Origin: Litsea cubeba
Taxonomy: Eukaryota; Streptophyta; Magnoliopsida; Laurales; Lauraceae
DNA: 64,000 bases
Direction of reading: 5' to 3'
Assembly (NCBI GenBank): GCA_012931725.1
Contig: CM022949.1
Span: 6,151,011-6,215,010 of the forward strand
Position 1 is the stretch's first letter. Every line of letters begins with the position of its first letter. Below are positions 58,046-64,000 of the stretch, piece by piece. Position numbers and translations under genes: made by a program. Under the pieces are notes generated by a model. That model worked only from the letters and a program-made list of their open reading frames with translations. It did no database searches and had not been told where the DNA came from.

Positions 58046-58600
58046 AGTAACTATGAAATTTCCCTTATACATGTGTTGAGGAAATTGAATTGTGAAGATG
58101 AATGAAGAATTACATGCTTAAAATAAAGACCAAAATAAATCAGATTCTGAACAAAGTTAAAACTGATAGAATTACATGCTTAAAATGCAATTAAAACAAT
58201 CAGAGAAACCCATTAAACAGACAATAAATTCAATAAATTATAGCAACATAGAAATTAAGAAGTTTTACAACTTCCAGGATAATGACCCTTCTCTACATAG
58301 AAAAAGACTATTCAAACAACCAAAACAATAAAATGCGCAGGTATATGCAATGACTAAACAAATGCATAGGTATATGCAATGATGAGAATCATTTTGTCAT
58401 TTTTTTTGTCAAACAGATGCACTGGTATTAGCTTCTATATATATTTATCAACCCAAAGCCTAATTTAGTATTAGCCTTGAAAAAATTAGGAGGAAAACCA
58501 GTTCTAACCGGCCATAACAGGTGAGTAGAAATTCTGATATAATTGTATTGGTTGGAATCCTGACTGTGCTGTTCTTTATTTTCCTCTATTTTATGGTTGG
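58046..58600. other. Intergenic
   Basis: AT-rich. Positions 58066-58112 (acatgtgttgaggaaattgaa...) are a short diverged copy of the start of the 490-bp repeat. Nothing else recognised. Confidence 0.5.
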
Positions 58601-59090
58601 TAGAATTTCCATCATACATGTCTTGATGAAATTGAATTGTGAAGATGAATGAGTAAATGGGATTGCGTTGCTTTACAATTACACTTTGTTTTCCAGCACT
58701 TATATTTGTGGCATTTTTTTTTTTGATAAAAAATGGAAAGATTGACCTGCGGCAGAGATGTTGGTGGGCCACACATGTAAAATGAATGATCAAGACCATG
58801 CAAATAACTGTCGCTCATATTAAATCCAAACCATTGAATTGCAATGTGCCAATTCTTATCAAAGAGGGAGTTCTCGACGCTGGGTTTTCAGCAACCCATT
58901 TAGAAAATCATAAATTAAAAACACAATTTGTTCATCAAATCAACAAATTACTTGGAGACCATAAGTTGCAGATTGGTTAAATATCACCAAATCACCCAAT
59001 TCATCAAAATACATTCAAGACCTAGATCATAAAAAAATAAACACAGAAAACCCCCATGGAAATACACACAGAAATGAACCCAGTTGGCAG
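58601..59090. repeat. 490-bp tandem duplication, first copy
   Basis: Begins tagaatttccatcatacatg and is repeated from 59091 with few differences. A 64-codon plus-strand frame (58786-58980) is present in both copies, but it has no recognisable domain and shared ancestry alone explains its retention. Confidence 0.93.
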
Positions 59091-59582
59091 TAGAATTTCC
59101 ATCATACATGTCTTGATGAAATTGAATTGTGAAGATGAATGAGTAAATGGGATTGCGTTGCTTTACAGTTACACTTTGTTTTCCAGCACTTATATTTTTG
59201 GAATTTTTTTTTTTTTTGATAAAAAATGGAAAGATTGACCTGCGGCAGAGATGTTGGTGGGCCACACATGTAAAATGAATGATCAAGACCATGCAAATAA
59301 CTGTCGCTCATATTAAATCCAAACCATTGAATTGCAATGTGCCAATTCTTATCAAAGAGGGAGTTCTCGACGCTGGGTTTTCAGCAACCCATTTAGAAAA
59401 TCATAAATTAAAAACACAATTTGTTCATCAAATCAACAAATTACTTGGAGACCATAAGTTGCAGACTGGTTAAATATCACCAAATCACCCAATTCATCAA
59501 AATACAATCAAGACCTGGATCATAAAAAAATAAACACAGAAAACCCCCATGGAAATACACACAGAAAGGGACTCACTTGGCA
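59091..59582. repeat. 490-bp tandem duplication, second copy
   Basis: Head-to-tail copy of 58601-59090. Differs by a longer T run near 59210 and a handful of substitutions. Confidence 0.93.
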
Positions 59583-60102
59583 CAAAATCCAAATATATCA
59601 TATAGATTAAAAAGGGAGGGAGGGAGGAAGTGAGAGGATGATAAGTGGAACTGGGACATACAGGAACGTAGCTGAACTTCTAGGGAGGCGATTCATTCGG
59701 CACAGCAGTTTGTCGTCCTTGGCGACATTGATATTGATGTTGCTGCTATGAGATAGAGGTGTTCATTTGTAGAATATGAAGATGGGAAGCGTTGTTGTTG
59801 TAGAAGGAATGAGGGTTTTGGATGGAGGAGGGAGATGAAGAAGAGATAAAAACAATGCCCTAAGCAGGAGTTTATGATGATTAAACTGGAAGAACCGAAA
59901 GTCAGTTAGATTAGGACATGAGAGTGATAGCAGTTCCAACATTAGTTTGAGATAGCATTTCCTAGAGAAGTGGAAAGACACGATAGTGGAGAGAGAGAGG
60001 AGAGGGTTACATCTCTTAATTTAAGCCCTTGGATTTAAATACATAAATTCAAGGGTTTAAAATGTCCCAGGATTCAAAACCTGATCTGCCATATTATATA
60101 GA
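59583..60102. other. Intergenic, possible first exon or leader of a lost minus-strand gene
   Basis: Unlike its surroundings it is GA-rich on the plus strand (CT-rich on the minus), as in plant 5' leaders, but no frame or domain supports a gene. Confidence 0.3.
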
Positions 60103-60443
60103 TATGAGTTAGATTTGACCGATATACAATTGTGTTTTTCTTTTTGTAGTCTATAAATTTCAAGCCTTCCAATCTTTTGGTGACAATATATATATATATA
60201 TATATATATCGATAGATCACGTTAATTATTTGTATTTTTACTCCATTTTTGTTTTCTCATTAATTCTGTTTCTCATATCGTGATTGACATGATAACCTTG
60301 CTTAGCTGGTTTTCGATGGTTCTGATTGATGCATTGATTAGCTGGACTTTGACCATCTTCATGTTAGATATTTCAGGGGTGAAACTTGAAAGTGAAAGTT
60401 GATTCAATCAATCTCCGCAGTAGTGCTGATGAGAAGAAATACA
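60103..60443 (+). promoter_or_regulatory. Upstream region of RIP copy B
   Basis: Complete version of the upstream sequence that is truncated by retroelements at 11038 and at 17934. It includes a TA microsatellite (60188-60209), the shared block around gatcacgttaattatttg, and the pyrimidine-rich ttcag stretch. A first in-frame ATG at 60429 precedes the ATG aligned with copy A (60444). Confidence 0.6.
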
Positions 60444-60869
60444 ATGCCAACGGTGACATTTACCACAGCAGGTGCAACCGTGGACAACTACAGGGATTCC
60501 ATACAGGCTCTGCGAGCTCTTTTGGCAAGTGGAGAAGAGCCGCATGGAATACCCGTGACGCGTGGGCGATCAAAAGTGCCTGATTCCCAGCGGTTTGTTT
60601 TGGTGGAACTCTCAAATAGGGCATCATCAGATTCCCCCGTCACTTTGGCATTAGATGTCACCGATTCTTTTGTAGTGGCTTATCGGTCTGGAAGTCGATC
60701 CTTCTTCTTACGTGAAGATGAAGATAATACTGACCCACCTCCACTTTCTAATCTTTTTCTAGAGACACAGCGATATACACTTCCATCCTCCGGCAGATAT
60801 AGTGACCTCCAAAACTTGGCAAATGAGCGTAGAGAGGAGATCGAGCTAGGAATGGGCCCACTTGATAAC

Positions 60870-60877
60870 GCCATCTC
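60870..60877. repeat. Target-site duplication, left (gccatctc)
   Basis: Identical to 61480-61487. Copy A has this 8-mer once (gccatctcgttgctcc near 11797). Confidence 0.95.
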
Positions 60878-61479
60878 TAGGGTTGTAAACGGGTCGGTTC
60901 CGGTCCGGGTCCAGGGTGGAACCGGAACCGGAACCGTTTTCTAAGAAGGGGAACCGGAACCGGAACCGTTAAGAATAATGGGAACCAGAACCGGAACCGG
61001 AACCGTTTGTGAGGCGGGTCTGGTTCCGGTTCCGGGTCTAGACTAATACCTGTATTTTTCTTTAAAAAAATTATACTTTTTTCACATTTCAATTGGATCA
61101 CGTACCTACAAACACTAATGTGACATTTTGTCTATCAATAACAGACACTTTTAACCAAAAACTCAGAAATCACATCCAAACAGGCAATGAGATGTAGAAA
61201 AGTAGAAAACCCTAATGTAGAAAAGTAGAAAAGTAAAAAGGGTTCTGTTCTCATATATTAAAGTTACCTTATGTTAGTATATATTGGGTCGGGTCCCGGG
61301 TCCACGGGTCTGAGCCACTGTGGATCCGGAACCGGAACCGTTTAGGTATCGGTTCCAAAAAAAAGGATCCGGAACCGGAACCATTTTTTTATCGGGACCA
61401 AAATAAGGACCCAGACCCGGATCCTAACGGGTCGGAACCTTCGGGTAATCGAAGAATCGGGTACCCATTTACAACCCTA
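60878..61479. mobile_element. Nonautonomous hAT-type MITE in RIP copy B
   Basis: 602 bp with terminal inverted repeats TAGGGTTGTAAACGGGT / (reverse) TAGGGTTGTAAATGGGT, flanked by a perfect 8-bp duplication. An 8-bp duplication is the hAT signature. The interior has no transposase and is built of repeats of ggaaccggaaccg and gggtccgg near both ends, with an AT-rich middle. Confidence 0.93.
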
Positions 61480-61487
61480 GCCATCTC
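61480..61487. repeat. Target-site duplication, right (gccatctc)
   Basis: Second copy of the 8-mer; RIP sequence resumes with gttgctccgg. Confidence 0.95.
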
Positions 61488-62042
61488 GTTGCTCCGGATC
61501 AGCTACAAGGGACCACAAAAGCTCACAGAACAAAGGCAAAAGGAGGAAAGGCGCATAGCCCAAAGCCGCATAGCCCGGTCGCTTATAGTTGTCATCCAGA
61601 TGGTTGCGGAGGCAGCTCGATTCAAATATATCGAGGATCAAGTGACGGAAAGAATTCCTACCGCACAAGTGTTTTGCCCGACTCTCACCATGCTCAGCTA
61701 TGAGAAATGCTGGAAAAAACTCTCCAAAGCTATCCAGCAATCCAAACCAGGAGGCTTTTTAAATCCACCAGTCCAATTAGATTCCGGGGTTGTGAACAAC
61801 ATAAACGATGATGCAATTAAAGACCTTGCGATCATGCTCTTCATCCCCAAATCAAGATCAGACAGCATACCAAAATCAGACCACCGCAAACCAAGACCAG
61901 TCCGATATGCCCGATTATGCTATGCATATCAAAATCAGACCGAGAGTCATCTACCATTAATCATCGTGATCCTGATATTGTTATATGCTTTTGGACTGGA
62001 TTTAAACGTTGTTGCAATTCTAGGTCTGCTGTTGTTGATGCT

Positions 62043-62135
62043 GCTGATGTGAAAGGATCCGATCCAAGCCTTCACCAGATAATCATCTGGGAATTTACTG
62101 GAAACCCGAACCAGAAGTGGCTTCCGTTGTTCTGA
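62043..62135 (+). pseudogene. C-terminal scrap of the RIP lectin chain, copy B
   Basis: Only about 30 codons remain (HQIIIWEFTGNPNQKW to the TGA at 62133). They join directly to the A-chain tail. Relative to copy A, about 705 bp (12428-13134) are missing, with gatg-type short repeats at the breakpoints. Confidence 0.85.
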
Positions 62136-62491
62136 TTGCTTCTCTATTCTAATAGCTTGTAGTATATCTATAGTCATGTAGTAGGCTTAAATAGCACCAA
62201 ATCCGTTGCTGCCCACAGATGAATGTACTGTGCAACATTCCTTGGATAAAATGCCCGCTCTCGTTGAAAGTTATCCTGAAATGAAATGGGTGGATGTTAT
62301 TAGGCCACTTGCATTGGATGTTCCCTTTATGTAATGGCCCACCAGGTTGTTTGAATATTAAAGTTGTTTGATTAGTCTTATTAGACATGGAGATATGCTT
62401 GCAACTAGTTTCCTAAAGTTGGTGGGCTTGTGCAATTTAAGGGGGTCGTGTGATCTACTCTGTTTCCTATTTGTTACGGACTATTCATTGT

Positions 62492-62526
<35 letters not shown>

Positions 62527-64000
62527 TATATGAGAAAAATATATTTGAAAAGACATTTTATAAATGCTAGATTACTAAAGAAAATCAATAATCTATTAAT
62601 CTAACTCAAACTATAAAATGAAACACAAACTCAATCAAAATTAAAAGTTACATATATATATAGCTCAAAAGAAGAAAATAAATAGTGGTGAATAATCCAA
62701 TCCACACATATCGATACAAAATAAGTTCAAATAATCCTAGATGTTCCAAAAGAAAGGGTGGTTGCTGATTAGGACTTGGACACAATTCAGATGCTATCCT
62801 AATTAATATTTATAAAATTTCTAACAAGTATGAAAAGATTGTATGAATTAAATACTAATTTCATAAAATGCGCTAAATGAAGAAATTTAAAATAATATGA
62901 TAGATTTTTATGAAATTATCTAACAATTTGGATCAAGATTATCTAACAATAAGAATAATGGGTCCCTGGGCCACAAACTATAAGGTTTCAGATATGGACC
63001 CGATTAATTTCTTAACGAATCGAAAATCAAGATCCAGATTTGAACTCAATTATCTAATCAGAACCAAAATTGGATTCCAAACCCTTCACTATCCACCTCA
63101 GAGCTTTTAATTTATATAATTAAAGAAATTGTAGTAAACTGCAGCATCTGGAATGGATGGATATTATTCAGTTTTGAGTCATGTATCTTACCTTGTTTAA
63201 TGCCACCTTATCCAGATAACACAAGTTTCCCATTATAAATCTTGAGAATGAGTGATGGCTCTCTAAATTCCAGATAAAACAAATATAGATAATGTTAGGG
63301 AGCACACAGAACATTTCCCAAGTTGATTTTCGCAATTTCACATCATACCTCATTGGATAACAACAACAATGTGTCCTCTGGTTCTTTCCCAAACTGAGTT
63401 CACCATCCATTTCCATGTGACATGAATCATAACTGGTTTCAATGTCTTGCCAAAATTGATGTTAATTCATTTTCTATCATTTTGACTGGCATCAAAATTG
63501 GAAATAAGGTTAGTTGGGTAACAACTTTGCAGTTTCTCTGCTCCAAACAAATATCAGATATTCACAGTGATGATTTTTGGTTAGATAAGGTCAAAAGGAA
63601 TATCCCTTCATCATCATCATCATCATCATCTTTTTCTCTTTTGGAGAAGCAACTAAAAGTCAATTAATGAGAAAAAACGATACCAAAGTTAATACACCAA
63701 CATGAGCACATTTGTGTTCATAGAGCTTATGGACTTAATACAAAGAAGCAAAATCTACTGCAACTGTCAAAGAACCTCTGTCACCTCCATTTTGGCTACT
63801 CCAACTGCTTCATTGTTGAGCTCCCTTCATATTGACCTCAAAAATATCTCCCTCCCTTGATGTCAATAGCAACTTAAAATCATTCACCACACCCGGTGCT
63901 TTGGATCTACCTTTTGCACATGAAAGTGTGTTGCATGAGTCTCCTTAAATATTAGTGGACCAGAATAAACCTGATCGTTCAAAAGTCTTAACCCTCCTTA
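62136..64000 (+). other. 3' flank of RIP copy B
   Basis: Duplicate of 13225-15003. Holds a TA microsatellite (about 62495-62523) and a CAT microsatellite (about 63608-63629), both longer than in copy A. No gene. Confidence 0.75.

Larger units (their letters stand above)
60444..62052 (+). pseudogene. RIP A-chain gene, copy B, split by a transposon
   Basis: The first part (to 60877) holds the VTFTTAGAT start, the first active-site Tyr in VVAYRSGS and the second in SGRYSDLQ. A 602-bp MITE then enters the frame, which runs into transposon sequence and stops at 60944. The second part resumes at 61488 (frame open to 62052) with Glu and Arg in VAEAARF and Trp in KCWKKLS, followed by the same basic then hydrophobic tail as copy A. 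All five active-site residues are present but on two separate open segments. There is no signal peptide and no Asp/Lys expansion. As it stands no complete A chain can be made. Confidence 0.88.
60206..64000 (+). repeat. Segmental duplication, RIP block copy B
   Basis: Direct repeat of 11038-15003; continues past the window edge. Confidence 0.9.

Noticed and set aside
58984..59311. Minus-strand frames repeated at 58428-58818
   Set aside because: Frames shared only because of the 490-bp tandem duplication; they cross T runs and have no domain.
60877..61101. Minus-strand frame with Pro/Glu and Arg/Phe repeats
   Set aside because: Antisense reading of the GGAACC subrepeats of the MITE.

Overview
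The window is nuclear DNA from a flowering plant. It is AT-rich and repeat-dense, and holds LTR retrotransposons of the Ty3/gypsy Athila type (primer site for tRNA-Asp) and the Ty1/copia type (primer site TGGTATCAGAGC), small inverted-repeat transposons, and two copies of a ribosome-inactivating protein (RIP) gene of the type 2 (A chain plus lectin B chain) family. That family is patchily distributed in angiosperms (Lauraceae, Adoxaceae and Euphorbiaceae among others), so I cannot fix the species. No tRNA, rRNA, CRISPR array or ordinary multi-exon host gene was recognised.

Layout. 1-10,488: a minus-strand Athila element (partial 3' LTR, broken integrase, intact RT-RNase H frame, protease, broken gag, PBS, complete 2.74-kb 5' LTR). 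10,489-15,003: RIP copy A. Its A-chain frame is open with all five catalytic residues, but it carries a 35-codon Asp/Lys/Asn repeat and a hydrophobic C-terminal tail, and its lectin B chain is pseudogenised. 15,003-17,767: non-genic, with a possible old solo LTR. 17,768-17,934: a third copy of the RIP upstream region, cut off by a pyrimidine-rich LTR-like sequence (17,933-20,139) that holds a MITE.

20,140-51,792: a tandem array of about 4.95-kb units. Each unit is a truncated Athila LTR joined to the 3' half of an Athila element (RT end, RNase H, integrase, 3' noncoding region). The same deletion junction recurs at about 26,125, 40,520, 45,470 and 50,435. A 9.4-kb copia element (28,825-38,257) with nearly identical LTRs but a crippled interior sits in the second unit only.

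51,793-60,102: low-complexity intergenic DNA with a fossil gag-like fragment, a 2-kb sequence present in three decayed copies (53.3-58.0 kb), and a 490-bp tandem duplication (58.6-59.6 kb). 60,103-64,000: RIP copy B, a clear duplicate of the 11.0-15.0 kb block. It is split by a 602-bp hAT-type MITE with an 8-bp target duplication and has lost about 0.7 kb of the lectin chain.

No genes here work together as a pathway. The biology visible is a decaying tandem RIP cluster, invaded by retrotransposons, one of which has been amplified into a satellite-like array.
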